Part shown: piece by piece, positions 10,280 to 21,623 of the stretch
Layout of the letters: each line of letters starts with the position of its first letter
Position numbering within the stretch: the stretch's first letter is position 1
Source of the DNA: Dipteris shenzhenensis
Lineage: Eukaryota > Polypodiophyta > Polypodiopsida > Gleicheniales
Assembly (NCBI GenBank): GCA_047967505.1
Contig: CM106541.1
Length of the DNA stretch: 64,000 nt
Reading direction: 5' to 3' (one strand)
Program-made: the position numbers and the translations under genes
The notes under the pieces: model-generated
What the model saw: only the letters and a program-made list of their open reading frames with translations
What the model was told of the DNA's origin: nothing
The model's database searches: none

Positions 10280-11515
10280 GAGAGAAAAAAGATTCGCAGA
10301 GATAGTAGGCGCTACACCCTCTTTGATGGGGTGTTGTACCATCAAGGCATGGATGGGGTACTAAGACGGGCCATTGATGCAGATGAAGTACCTAAGGTTT
10401 TGAAGCATTATCATGATGGATTTTGTGGAGGCCACTATGCCAGTGACTATACAACTAAGAAGATTTTACATGCTGGGTACTATTGGCCGACCTTATTCAA
10501 GGATGTCACTATGCATGCAAAACTTGTGAACCATGCTAATTCTTTGGTAGGAAGGATTTGCGTCCTAGGCAACATCACCCAATGATGTCCATCCATCCAT
10601 TTCAGAAGTGGGGAATAGATTTTGTCGGGCCCCTGTCGATGACTGCCTGCAAAAAGAAGTATCTTTTGGTAGCCACTCAGTATGTCACTAAGTGGGCTGA
10701 AGCTATCACCCTCCCCGCAACAAATGGTAAGGCAGTTTCAAATTTCATATTTGAATGTATCTGCACAAGGTTTGGGTCACCCATGGAAATAGTATCTGAC
10801 AATGGGAGTCCATTCCTAAATGAAGCAGTGGAGTTACTCATCGATCGCATGGGTATTGATCATCGCACTTCTAGCATCTATTATCTAGCATCCATGGGTC
10901 AAACAGAGCAGACCAATGGCCTCCTTTGTAAACCCATGGGAAAAATGGCTATAGGGAATAGGAGCCAGTGGGATCAGAAGGTCATAGAAGCTATATGGGC
11001 TTACAACATCACTCATAAAATGTCTACAGGTCACACTACTTTTGAGTTGGTATACAGTACTGAGGCCGTTTGACCACTAGAGATAGAGATTCCGACTTTG
11101 AGATTGCCACAAGAACAGAGGATGACAGAAGATGAACATGTAGAGGCCCGGTTGGTGCAACTTGAAAAGCTAGATGAAACCTGACTCCTTGCCCTACATC
11201 AAACAGAGATTCAAAAGAATCGACAAAAGGCCCGCTTGGATGCTAAGATTCGCACGGGATGGGAAAGACACTTTGCTGAGGGGGATGTTGTGCTATGCTT
11301 TGATAACATATTGGACCACCAAATGGATAAGAAGTTCCTTCCATTGTGGATTGGTCCATACAAAGTCATCAAGGAACATAGCAATGGGTCTGTACAAGTT
11401 CGGGAGCTACATGAGCCATATGGCAAGAAGGTGATCAAGCGTTACCTCAAGCCCTTCTTTGTACATGATGGACCCATGCATGGAAATGCTATGCATTCCC
11501 TGCCTGTGGGGGAAC
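10280..11515 (+). pseudogene. gypsy integrase
   Basis: The zinc-binding region is recognisable (GVLYHQG, HYHDGFCGGHYASDYTTKK, YYWPTLFKD), but its Cys pair is lost (HAKLVNHAN). A frame change near 10558 leads into the core: WGIDFVGPL with the first D, VSDNGSPF with the second D and GQTEQTN with E. The C-terminal part from 11236 reads FAEGDVVLCFD, LPLWIGPYKVI and KRYLKPFF. TGA stops lie at 11071 and near 11182. Integrase would insert the cDNA into the chromosome. Confidence 0.88.
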
Positions 11516-11899
11516 TGTTATGGATAGATTTGTCTAAGGAAAAAGGCATAAATATGTGTGTGTGATTGTATGTGTGGCAATAGTATAATAAAATATGGTG
11601 TGCATAGGGCCCAAGGTTGAGGTGGCACGGCATGACCATGTGCACCCTTCCATGTAAGAGGACCCATAATGTGTGTTGTACATAGTCCATGGTAGCAATA
11701 TTATAAAATGTAAGGTGGCATGGTTCCTCCATGTGCCACCCCTCCACCTAGGCGGTCCCACGCCTACATTTAGTGAGATATGGCCTAAAGTCCATGAGAG
11801 AAGTAATATAAAATAGGTGGAGATGGATATTATATTGGATTATTCCCTCCGTGTAGGATAGGCCCATGTGGGGGGGGTATAGATAGTCCAAGGATGCAT
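11516..11899 (+). repeat. truncated 3' LTR of the gypsy element
   Basis: Starts TGTTATGG right after the purine tract and matches 3700-4090 with few differences, including the ggtggca/tgccacc modules. The match ends at tagtccaaggatgca. The next bases are copia coding sequence, so about 600 bp of LTR are missing. Confidence 0.85.
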
Positions 11900-11910
11900 C
11901 CAAGGGAGGA

Positions 11911-13417
11911 CAAAGGAAAAGTGAAGATCGAGGAGATCAATGCAGTCACACATGATAGTGACAACAACGTTCTCTTCATATCTAGTTTATCTACAGAGTT
12001 GCTTACCACTTCAGATGATGCATATTCCTAGGATTGGATTTTGGATTCTAGTGCTTCATTCCATGTTACTCCCCATAGGGAATGGTTCTCCACTTATGAC
12101 ACTGCAAAGACAGGTTGTGGACTATGCATGTGACATAGTGGGAGTAGGTGACATAAAGTTTTCTTTTGCAAATGGGCCTGTATTTATTTTGAAACATGTG
12201 AGACATGTGCCTAAGTTGACCAAGAGTCTTATTTCAGTGGGTCAACTAGATGATGCTGGTTTTCACACCACTTTTAGCTTTCAAATTTGGAAAATTCAGA
12301 AGGGCTCTATGCTTTTGGCCAACGGTGCCAAGTGTGGGACTTTGTATCCCTTACATGTATCAGGGGTATTTGATCATGTTGTTGCAATAACTGAGCAGCC
12401 AAGCACTTCTTTATGGCATTGCAGGTTGGGGCACATGAGCCAGAATGGAATGAAACTCTTATGCCATTTGGGTTATGTACCATATTTAAGTTTCTCTAAT
12501 TTTGAATTTTGTGAGCACTGTCTCTATGGGAAGCAGACTAAATCAGCCCATAAAAGAAGGGGAAAGAAAGAGTTTGAAAAGCTTGATTTGGTGCATTCAG
12601 ACGTATGTGGTCCCATGCCTACACGGTCATTAGGCAGGGCTGAATACTATGTGACATTCATTGATGATGCAACTAGGAAAGTGTGGGCTTATGCTATAGC
12701 TCAGAAGAGTAAAGTGTTCTAGGTATTTCAGAAATGGATGGCCTTGGTTGAGAATCAGTCAGGTAGAATGCTTAAATGCCTATGGACTGACAATGGTGGA
12801 GAGTATCTCTCTCATGACTTTCAGCATTTCTGTGATACACGTGGGATTAAGAGGGAGCTCACATCCCCTCGTACTCCAAAGCAAAATCCAGTTGTAGAAA
12901 AGATGAACCATACCATTCAAGAAAGGTTGCAATGCATGCTTTCCAATGCAAGTCTTTCTGGTGGTTTTTGGGCTGAGGCAATGAAGACTGTAGTGCATGT
13001 GATCAATAGATCACCTAGTAAGAGTTTGGATGGTGGTATTCCTAAAGAGGTATGGAGTTGCAAGAAGCCCTCTTACTCTAATTTGCATATATTTGGGTGT
13101 GAGGCATATGCACAAGTGCCAAAAGAGCTTCGAAAGAAGCTAGATCCTTAGTCTAGGAAATGCATCTTTCTGGGTTATGGTGAAAGTGGAGAGATGGGCT
13201 ATCGTCTCTGGGATCAAGAAGCAAAGAAGATCATACGCAGCCATGACGTAGTCTTCAATGAGAAAAAGATGCATAAGGCACCCATGAGGGATGTGGAAAT
13301 GAGGAGAATCACTTTCCAGGATGTGAATCCACCTGAATATGTTGATAGACAGCAAGCTGTCCATGCACCAAATGTGCAAGAAATGGTACCACCAAGTACT
13401 CCCACAGGTATATAATA
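11911..13417 (+). pseudogene. copia protease and integrase
   Basis: The protease remnant at about 11930-12110 reads DWILDSSASFHVTPHREW, where DSGAS is usual. A TAG precedes it at 12033. From 12127 one frame holds the integrase: SLWHCRLGHMSQNGM (HHCC region), CEHCLYGKQ, LDLVHSDVCGPM (first D), WTDNGGEY (second D) and PRTPKQNPVVEKMNHT (E). It is followed by IFGCEAYAQVP and the C-terminal GYRLWDQEAKKIIRSHDVVF. Only two stops interrupt this frame, both TAG, at 12720 and 13149. The catalytic D, D and E are all present. Confidence 0.9.
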
Positions 13418-13657
13418 GATGATGGATCATCTATCGGTGGAAATGATGAGCCAAATGTGGCTGATATGCAGGTGGGACAGCAAGCTGAAATGCTCTTGAG
13501 AAAATCATTTAGAGTGTCTAGACTACCTGATAGGTTTGTTCCAGGGTAGACTATGTGATGCTTACTGATTGCAGGGAGCCTTCTTGCTACAGAGAGGCTA
13601 TGATGCACGAGGATCAACGCAAGTGAGAGTATGCTATGTAATCAGAGATGAGCACTT

Positions 13658-15124
13658 ATGAAGAATAAGACTTGGGACTTGGTTTCTTTGCCACATGGAA
13701 AGAAAGCATTGCCATGTAAATGGATCTACAAGATGAAGGTCACAGGTGATGATGTGCTTAGGTACAAGGCCCGTTTGGTCGCTAAAGGGTTCAAGCTAGA
13801 GAAGGGTGTGGACTTTGATGAGATATTCTCTCCGGTTGTGAAGATGACCACACTTAGATGCATGCTTGGACTAGTGGCATCAGAGGATATGAAGCTTATG
13901 CAGATGGATGTCAAGACAGCTTTCTTGCATGGGGATTTGCATGAGGAAATTTACATGGTGCAGCTGGAAGGCTTTGAAGAAAAGGGCAAAGAGCATTTAG
14001 TTTACAAGCTGAAGAAGAGTCTCTATGGTCTTAAGCAAGTGCCTAGAGAATGGTATCAGAAGTTTGATACTTTCATTCGGTCCCAAGGTTTTAGAAGGAG
14101 TGAAATTGATCACTGCCTCTACACTAAAAGGGCTAAGGATAATAACCTGATAATCTTGGCACTATATGTGGATGATATGCTATTGGCTAGCAAGAATACT
14201 TATGAGCTAGATGCATTAAAGACCAAGTTGCATGAGGCCTTTGATATGAAGGATTTAGGACTTGCAAGTCATATTCTTGGTATGCGCACCACACGTGATC
14301 GGAGTAGGAAACTCCTTTGGCTTTCACAAAAAGAGTATGTTACAAAAGTATCGCAGCATTTTAATATGGAGGGGGGGAAGGCAGTGAGTACTCCATTGCC
14401 TCCATATGTGAAACTGAGTCATACAGGTAGTCCCAAATTAGATGAGGAAAGGGCCATGATGGCCAAGGTTCCTTATGCATCAGCAGTTAGGAGTCTTATG
14501 TATGCTATGATAGCTACTAGACCAAACATTGCATTTGCAGTGGGAGTTGTTAGCCGGTATATGGCTAATCCAGGAAAGAGGAATTGGGAGGCAGTTAAGT
14601 GCATCATGAGGTACATGAAGGGTACCAAGGAGATGTGCATCTGCTTTGGTAGAGGAGACATGCGTGTACTTGGGTACACAGATTCAGACTATGCAGGGCA
14701 TGTGGATAGTAGGAGATCCACTTCTGGTTATGTGTTCACCTTTGCAGGTGGTGCACTATCGTGGATGTCTCGCGCACAGAAGTGCATTTCTTTGTCTACC
14801 ACAGAGGCTGAGTATGTTGTAGCCACAGAGGGTTGCAAGGAGGCTATATGGCTTAATCGGCTAGTGGGAGATTTAGGGATTCATACAGGTGTACCGACAT
14901 TGCATAGTGATTCCATGAGTGCTATTCAACTAGCACAGAATCCAGTCTTTCATGCAAAGACCAAACACATTCAGGTCAGGTACCATTTCATCAGGGAGGT
15001 ACTTGAGGACAAGCGCATAGAGCTTGTCAAGGTTCATACAAATGATAACCCTGCAGATATGCTGACAAAGAGTCTACCTAGTCAGCGGTTTGAGTATTGT
15101 CATGTATTGATGGGCATTGGATAG
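13658..15124 (+). CDS. copia reverse transcriptase-RNase H, open frame
   Basis: An uninterrupted 488-codon frame. It starts in the RT fingers (WDLVSLPHGKKALPCKWIYK), continues through KARLVAKGF, MDVKTAFLHGDL and YGLKQVPREWYQ, and holds the catalytic ALYVDDMLLA intact. Later come the thumb (MKDLGLASHILGM), a Y-x-S-A-V-R-S-LMYA block, and RNase H with YTDSDYAG, LSTTEAEYV and LHSDSMSA as the D, E and D sites. The end, NPADMLTKSLP, is the usual copia end. Upstream the frame is broken near 13418-13657. Enzymatic residues look intact, so decay is young in this part. It is not a host gene. Confidence 0.93.
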   Translation: MKNKTWDLVSLPHGKKALPCKWIYKMKVTGDDVLRYKARLVAKGFKLEKGVDFDEIFSPVVKMTTLRCMLGLVASEDMKLMQMDVKTAFLHGDLHEEIYMVQLEGFEEKGKEHLVYKLKKSLYGLKQVPREWYQKFDTFIRSQGFRRSEIDHCLYTKRAKDNNLIILALYVDDMLLASKNTYELDALKTKLHEAFDMKDLGLASHILGMRTTRDRSRKLLWLSQKEYVTKVSQHFNMEGGKAVSTPLPPYVKLSHTGSPKLDEERAMMAKVPYASAVRSLMYAMIATRPNIAFAVGVVSRYMANPGKRNWEAVKCIMRYMKGTKEMCICFGRGDMRVLGYTDSDYAGHVDSRRSTSGYVFTFAGGALSWMSRAQKCISLSTTEAEYVVATEGCKEAIWLNRLVGDLGIHTGVPTLHSDSMSAIQLAQNPVFHAKTKHIQVRYHFIREVLEDKRIELVKVHTNDNPADMLTKSLPSQRFEYCHVLMGIG

Positions 15125-15177
15125 TATGCTCACTGGTTGTTCTCCCTTAAAGGCACATTGTCCTTTAAGTGGGAGGT

Positions 15178-15750
15178 TGTGGGGGTTAAAGATCACTATG
15201 CCTTTATCCCGGTTATGTACAATACTCAAACACATATATAAATGAATGAAAAAGAAGATTAGGGTGGTTCTGCACCCACCAAAACTTGTGTGGCTCTCTG
15301 TTTCTCTCTCTCCTTCTTCCGTTCTTACTTTCGTTGAGAGCACTCTCAGAATCAAGTGAAGAGGTTCTAATGAAGGCATAGAGGCAGTCTAATGCATCGT
15401 TGCATACAGGCTCAATGCATCGAGCTACTATCTTTGCCCAAACTCTCTCTAGCAAACATTAGATTCAACTCCCACTCTTTGGTTTTGTAGATCTTTTGTA
15501 GACCGCCAGTTGTTGGTAGAGGTTTCTGTGTTGCAAGAAAACAAACCCGATAGGAATGTGTTATTGTTAGTCTATCTAGTGTATTTGGTCATAAGTGGGA
15601 TAATATAATGTATTTTGGTTCCTCTACTTTGTCGATTTTCTCTTGTATATTTCTTGTTTTGTATGTTAATTGAGAGAGAGAGAGAGAGAGAGAGTATTTC
15701 GTGATTTTTGTGTATGAGGGTCTGAAAGACATGATCATAGAGCATAATAT
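15178..15750 (+). repeat. copia LTR
   Basis: Begins TGTGGGGGTTAAAG immediately after a purine tract (aagtgggaggt), 54 bases after the pol stop. It contains a pyrimidine-rich stretch and a (GA)n run, and ends at agcataatat. The next bases are a primer-binding site, so this LTR also has the position of a 5' LTR for whatever followed. Part of it is repeated at 16737-17017. Confidence 0.75.
15672..15694. repeat. (GA)n microsatellite in the copia LTR
   Basis: A pure GA run. A longer GA run occupies the same place in the related LTR fragment at 17018. Confidence 0.9.
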
Positions 15751-15763
15751 TGGTATCAGAGTG
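15751..15763 (+). other. primer-binding site, initiator tRNA-Met type
   Basis: tggtatcagagtg directly after the LTR matches the plant initiator-Met primer site used by copia elements. LTR-PBS order downstream of a complete pol suggests an LTR shared by two tandem elements. Confidence 0.65.
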
Positions 15764-16736
15764 TTGATTCTTGTGGATATGTGAGGTGTTTGAAGAGGGC
15801 TATTAATGAGCGTTTACCTCTCCAATGGTCTAAAAGGAATTGTTCAAAGATTCGGTCATTTTTAAGAAGGTTTGTGAGAGATTTTGCCAAGGTCTTGGTA
15901 AGAAATTTGTAAAAGAACACATCGAAGGAGCTATGCATGGTACGAATATTTATAGGAGGTTTGTTACTTGGCTTTCAACAATGGGGGAGAATAAAGCACC
16001 AGTTGGATATTTAACATTATTTGAAGCATCATCTTCCATCAAAAGGTCTTGTAACTACTGCAGATGATTCAAGCATGGAATACGTTTTAAATGCTATTCG
16101 AGTTGTTTTGTTGCTTCTTGCCCTATGTGGGTGGCTGGCTCAGCCCTTTGTGGGCTTGTATTTTCTACAGTCAACATTTTTTGCATTAAAGTTCGGTGTT
16201 TTCTATACTCTGCTTGGATATTATTTGGGCATTTTTACTGGAGTTGTTACCTGTGGTGTATTTGGCAATTGTTCGTTAATAGAAGACATGTCTTGCATGG
16301 TGAAGGGGCTACATCAACAACAAGATTGCAATGGGCATTTTTAGAAGTCTTGCAGTGCCTTTTGAGGTTGATCAGGCTCTTTGTGAGTGTTCAATCTATT
16401 TATGGTGACTTGGCTCTTACTCGGTAGTCACATTTAGTTGTTTCTTCAACTTTGGATAAGCTAGAGGTTCTTGGCACTTGCTTGGTTTCTTGTTGCAGCC
16501 GATAATATTTTGGGCAATCGCTTGTCTCTCGAGGGGAAATGTTGATAAAATCATCATGTGGGGGGCTTTGGAAAATTGGCTAAATATTTATGGAGTTCTC
16601 TCGAAGGTCTAAAGGGAGATGGTGTCTAATACCTTTTGGGTGGATTCTCCAACATGCTACGAGGCTTGTGCATGGCCATCATGTGGCAAGGTGCATGTAA
16701 TTGGTCAACTTGAGATGGACTAATCAAATGAAGCAA
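15764..16736 (+). other. unrecognised sequence between two LTR copies
   Basis: Short frames only. One at 16078-16344 encodes a hydrophobic stretch (VVLLLLALCGWLAQPF), but there is no domain I recognise. Its position between two related LTR segments suggests decayed internal retroelement DNA. Confidence 0.45.
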
Positions 16737-17015
16737 TTCTAATGAAGGCACAAAGGCAGTCTAACGCATAGTTATATACAGGCTCAATGCATGAGCTTAC
16801 TCTCTTTGTCCAAACACTTTCCAACACACATGAGAGTAAATTCTTGGTCTTCTATTTTCTAATTGATCGTCTAGAGCCTTGGTCTTTGTACTACAACAAC
16901 AAGCCCAATGCGGATGTGTTGTTATCAATCCATCTAGTGTCTTCGGTTTTGAGTCGGTTGGTTCCTCTCCTATTTCAATGTTCTCCTATAAATTTCTTGC
17001 TTCCTATGTTAACTT

Positions 17016-17017
<2 letters not shown>
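16737..17017 (+). repeat. second copy of the copia LTR, partial
   Basis: Matches 15367-15671 in order: taatgaaggca, gcagtctaa, caggctcaatgca, ccatctagtgtctt against ctatctagtgtatt, and the GA run. It is more diverged and lacks the beginning, so it is an older fragment of the same LTR family. Confidence 0.65.

Positions 17018-17063
<46 letters not shown>
17018..17063. repeat. (GA)n microsatellite
   Basis: A GA run of about 45 bases between the LTR fragment and the 3' end of the inverted LINE. Confidence 0.92.
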
Positions 17064-18699
17064 AGTTTATTAAAGTCTTTGGAAGACTGACGGGTCTATG
17101 ACACTGATAGAAAACTGATACAACAAGCAGAAAAGGTGGAGCTACTAAACAAGCATCATCACCCTTGCTAAATTGCTAACTGCTAAGTAGTACATAGTCA
17201 TATCATCAGTAATGGGATCATCGTCGTCAGCACCATCATCATCATCATCATTCACAACAACATCATCATCGAGTCAATCACCATTAATCACCATCAAGGC
17301 GGGGTGGCTCTCTTCAAGGCAATGCGCCCCCCACAAGTGTATATGTGTATCAGAGAGGTTCTGATGTGTAGCCACAGTGATTCAGCACTGGCGACCATCT
17401 GTGTGTGTTGCCCATCTCGGTCTCCTAGCAATGACTCTACTCCTGACCAAGGCTATCGTAACCCCTGGGGGTCGTGTCCGAGGCATGAACACGGATGGGA
17501 GGTCACTCAATGCGATCTGCATGTCCGTCCATCAACTATTAAGTGCGGCATGCCTCAGGATATGGATCTCTGCTACGCTTGCTATCAATGGCCACGAAAT
17601 CTGACTAGAAGAACCCCATGATCTTGCTCTGAGAAGGGTCGGGACATGTGCCTAAAGATTGTCTCTATATCTTGAGTATTTTTATCAATGGCCGAGAAAT
17701 TCGAGTGGTCTAACTGGAAGAACCCCATGATCTTGCTCTTACAAGGGTCATGCCATGTGCCTGTGGATTGTCTCTGCGTCCTGAGTAAGTACTCCCTATG
17801 GCGGACCGTCTCAGCCTTCCTTGGTTCTATCGCAATAACTTCTTCAGAGATGATATTTCCCAAGAGTACTCCTCGTTTGACTACAAAAGTCTGGAGCCGG
17901 CAAGCATAATATCACAACCTGTGAATGTAATTACACGCCAGCAGAAAGAGGCCACCTTGAATTTTAAGGACAGTCAACCACCGAGCTGGTGATGAATGCG
18001 GCGAGGCATACCTGGTCTAGGTATGAGAGGTCTAGATAGTGGCCCAAAACCAGTCCTAAAAAGGCAATGGTATCAGTGCTCCTCTGAATCCACCTCCTAT
18101 CAATCACATAATGTGCATAGGCATCCCTCCTTGGGTATCCCCTCAGCCCGTCTGCTCTCAATGTAGAGTCGATGTGATGAGACTCGAAACTGTCCGACAG
18201 AGATCCTCAGTGAGTGGCAAGTGGATTCGAGTGTACTCTAGTGTGGGACAATGAAGCCCTCCTCAGAGATGCGCAAGCAGTGGTCTTTGTAGAAACAGAG
18301 CTTCACTAGAAGCTCCCTCAGCTCCGCATGCAACTGTAGTAGATCCTCTCAAATGACCTAGTTGACCTCATGGTATCCTAGCGGGATAGAAGGAGCGTTT
18401 AAGCTATACTGGAAGGGAGGTAGTATGTCTATGTGAAGCCCCAATCTCTCAAACCACCTACGTGTCTAGGCATACCAACCTCTCTCATCCCCAATGTCTG
18501 CGAGGTCCATGGACGAAGACAAAGCCAGCCATCGCAACCTTCGTCGCTTCTCTATACCGGACCCGTATTGCCTAACGCGATGTACATAGGTAATGGTCAG
18601 GCATGTCGCATCTAGCTGCAGTGGAGACGCGCCGAACTTAGCCTAAATGACATGATGTGGCACTGATGGATTGCCTCAGATCATCCGTGATAGCAATAG

Positions 18700-19700
18700 G
18701 ATCTATAGTCGCTCTACTAGAGCCCACTCTGTGTCTGAGAGATCCGGCCCCCAACCAAGGCTATCGTACATGCCTGCTGGTCAAACCAAGGAGTCAAAGA
18801 GAAGAGCCTTGGTCCAAGGGTCCTAAAATTGTGAGTGGAAGCACTCTCTCTCCAGGCGAACAATCGAAGCATACCCCATGCTCAAATGGACTTGCATCCT
18901 TGACCTCATTGTGAAAATCGAGCCAAAGAAGATGACACCTAGGTAGGTATATGAGGACACAATCTCAACCGGGGATCCATCGAATGTGAATGTGAACTGT
19001 TCTCTATGCATGACTGCTCGGGATGTGTTGAAGATCATAACCTTGGTCTTGCCAAGGTTAACCTTCCAATCATGTGACACACCAAAAACCTATAGTGCAT
19101 CCAAATGCCATTAGAGGCCCTCAATAGAGGACATCAGAACCACATCATCTGTGTATAAGAGAATCTGAATCAAAGTATCGGCAAGAGAGAAACCACCCCC
19201 CCCCCTAGTGATCCCATGAAGGTCTCAAGCTAGTCAATGTAGAGGAAACAAGGCCCAATGGTGCTCATAATCTCCTCCATCCATCTGGCGCCTATCCGAA
19301 CTCAGCCTGAGACACTCTCATAGAGTGCCATAACAACCAATATGATCTCCTAGTCATACCCCCCGTCTGTAGGCATCTAATGAGATGGGCTCGTGGGATC
19401 GTGACAGAGGCTTTGCAAAAATCCACAAATCAACAATATACTCTCTACTTCCGTGACCTAGCCTCCTCTATGACACCCTTGAGTGCAAGTACGTGATCCA
19501 TGGTCTCATGGTCATGCCGAAATCTTGTCTGACCCTCGGCCCTTAATCCTTGCATCTCTGCAAACCTGCTGACCTCCATATCAAGTACTGATGCATAGAT
19601 CTTGGACATGACATGCCTAATCATAATAATCTTGTAGTTTTCCGATCATGTGGGATCTCTTGCTTGTGAATGGGTGTGATAGTATTAAGAGTCCACGTGT
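18700..19700 (-). pseudogene. LINE reverse transcriptase remnant
   Basis: On the minus strand the palm box reads ILLYTDDVVLMSS around 19170. It is followed by [20 protein letters not shown] and the [14 protein letters not shown] block at 18823-19080, characteristic of LINE RTs. The catalytic YTDD is intact, unlike the forward copy, which has YAND. Frame changes separate the pieces. Confidence 0.8.
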
Positions 19701-20662
19701 GTGGGAAGCCAAAGCAAACTAAGTCATTGAAAAGCTTTGCTAAGATCGAGGCTAGGACAGCAATCCCATATGCAATAAACTCAATGCATAACCTCTCATG
19801 ATTGTTTGCTCGACTATTGTGAAGCTTTAGTGTTGCATCCTTGACACCGCCATTTGTAAAGAGAGTACAAGTGGTAGGGCAAGGTAAGTGTGACGAGTCC
19901 GAGGCTGGTTGATTGGGAACGTCATACAATCTACATACTAGGACAACCTCGTAAAGTGAGCAACTTATCAGAGCGACGCAGTCCTCTAGTAGGGATATGT
20001 GATCAATATATGTGAGTAGTGTGTATAGCCATGCAGAGTAACCAGGTGATAGGTCATGATCAAAGTGTATGTCATGATAAGTGGTGTATGTGGACGACAA
20101 TGTGTTTGATGCTGTGAGACGAGGGATAGAGATGTTGAAGAAGAGGCAAGTGTAGTATGTCCCTGAAACAAAGAAGTCAGTAATGCGAGATGTGCAAGCA
20201 AGAGATCCCATGTTGTATTCGACTACGCTAGAGCCCCCTTCTTGTGGAAAACACGTAAAGCCACCTGAGGAGAACCATAACTCAAGACCATTATAGATGA
20301 GGTCGAGTATCCTACCCAATTCGAAAAATGCATGCCTGTATGATGTGAATGGCCCTTGTCTATCCGCAGATACCCGTGTCATCCCTTCATCATCAAGGTC
20401 AATGTCTAGTAGCAGTACGGAATCATCCCGAAAGTCTAGAAGTGGTACTTGACATATCCTCGTCCTTGCATTGAAGTCCCTAACAAGCAGGACTTCCTCG
20501 CGACTCGAGAGATCCAAAATGTCTGGATAGAGAGACATATGGAGATGTCTCACCCTCCTCACGTGTGTCCCTAGCAAAGTGAGATGTCTCAGGTGGGAAG
20601 TAGCATATTGCTATGATGAGATCATGGCTCTCTATAAGTCGGATCCGCGGATCTGAACCCAC
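19621..20662 (-). pseudogene. LINE AP-type endonuclease and start of RT
   Basis: 20662-20480 reads [20 protein letters not shown]. After a frame change the frame 20577-19621 gives [38 protein letters not shown] and, near its end, FGFPHTWTLNTITPIHK, the start of the RT region. The DFNAR block is the AP-endonuclease metal site; the later Asp of VVDY is changed to Glu (VVEY). The enzyme nicks target DNA to prime reverse transcription. The last His motif is poorly kept (GTYYTCLFF against GADHTYLFF in the forward copy), so this copy is probably inactive. Confidence 0.85.
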
Positions 20663-20849
20663 ATGAATCTAAAGTGTACATCTCTTCTCTCAATCAAGAT
20701 GGTCACAATGAGAGAATTTGTAGAGCACCACCACTCTTCCAGATTCTCATACTCCACGTATCTCCCTCATCTCATCTCTGAACACTGATTCCCATGTGTA
20801 TTCGCTGACGATCAACAATGGACGCTCTGGGATCTGGTGTCTATGTAAC

Positions 20850-21615
20850 AAACTATGTCTCGTCCCGTAAAGGATTCCGAGAAGTTCCCTAAATCAGACC
20901 ACAATGTACCATTGCAATTCCAAATGGTGCATGAAAGGGACTCGGTATCTTGGGTCTCATACCTCGCCTCACTATGTGAAAGAACAAGTGTGTGCCCTAT
21001 GGGCGTCTGTCATAAGTCATCCATCTCGAACCACAACCCCATCCCATTGTTGTAAGAGAACGCCTCTCCTCGACCTGTAAAGGTGGATATCGCAAGGTGA
21101 TCACGCTAGGCCTGTCTATGTCAGAGTGTCGCCAGTCACGCCTGGGTGTCCCGAAAGTGTATGACAAGGAGCTACTCTCGGTTGGGGTCTCTACCTACTC
21201 GCCAATCCTCTCAAACCCATGCTCTGAGACCCCCAATGTGGTGGTCACAAAGGTAATCACATCACCCACGTGAATGGTATCCGTGCAAGGAACACCGCAA
21301 ACTCTGATGTTGAGGGTCTTATTTACCCTCTATTGCTACTCTAAGAGGGTGTCCAAAACGGTTGCCTTTACAAGTTCCATCTTTGTCACATCTACCCATT
21401 TGGTAGTCTCTACAATGATAGACTGCATAGAGACAATCTGGGACAAGGCTGCCCTCAAGGTGGTCACCTCGTCCCCGACTTGTATAATGTCTCACTTGAG
21501 CTCTTCGATGAGGACGACCTGATCCTTTGACTCTGGCCTGTTGTGCTCGTATGCTATGTACCTCTGAGTAGAGACTCCCATGCAGCAGGTGGTTCAACCT
21601 TAGGGTACTCATATC
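20850..21615 (-). pseudogene. LINE ORF1 remnant
   Basis: The minus strand from 21600 parallels the forward ORF1: a helix-rich region, then LNIRVCGVPC and VITFVTTTLGVSEHGFERIG, which align with LYIRVRKIA and [18 protein letters not shown] of the forward copy. Several stops break it. Confidence 0.6.
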
Positions 21616-21623
21616 CTCACACG

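Larger units (their letters stand above)
3700..11899 (+). mobile_element. Ty3/gypsy LTR retrotransposon, decayed
   Basis: An element of about 8.2 kb bounded by an LTR copy at 3700 and a truncated second copy at 11516. The order is LTR, leader with an RNase H frame, gag, protease, RT, RNase H, integrase, polypurine tract (tgtgggggaac), LTR. Protease-RT-RNase H-integrase is the Ty3/gypsy order. The degenerate pol RNase H together with an extra archaeal-type RNase H points to the Tat side of plant gypsy elements. Stops and frame changes show it cannot move by itself. Its 3' LTR stops after about 384 bp at the join to the copia element. Confidence 0.9.
11900..15750 (+). mobile_element. Ty1/copia LTR retrotransposon, 5'-truncated
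   Basis: Protease, integrase, RT and RNase H occur in copia order, followed by a 3' LTR. The 5' LTR, leader, most of gag and the zinc knuckle are missing because the sequence begins directly at the broken gypsy LTR. The join has the short shared word tccaagg, which fits an end-joining deletion between neighbouring elements. Confidence 0.9.
17055..21615 (-). mobile_element. LINE (non-LTR retrotransposon), inverted and decayed
   Basis: On the minus strand this runs from ORF1 (about 21600-20850) through endonuclease (20662-19900) and RT (about 19750-18700) to a 3' tail ending at agtttattaaag near 17065. Each part can be matched to the forward copy at 28673-34287. The 3' region carries the same gaccgatgggtctat-like block and ATC triplet run. 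Confidence 0.85.

Noticed and set aside
16078-16344. Frame with a hydrophobic segment resembling a membrane protein
   Set aside because: It lies between two LTR copies in decayed sequence and has no family resemblance; an overlapping frame looks equally plausible.
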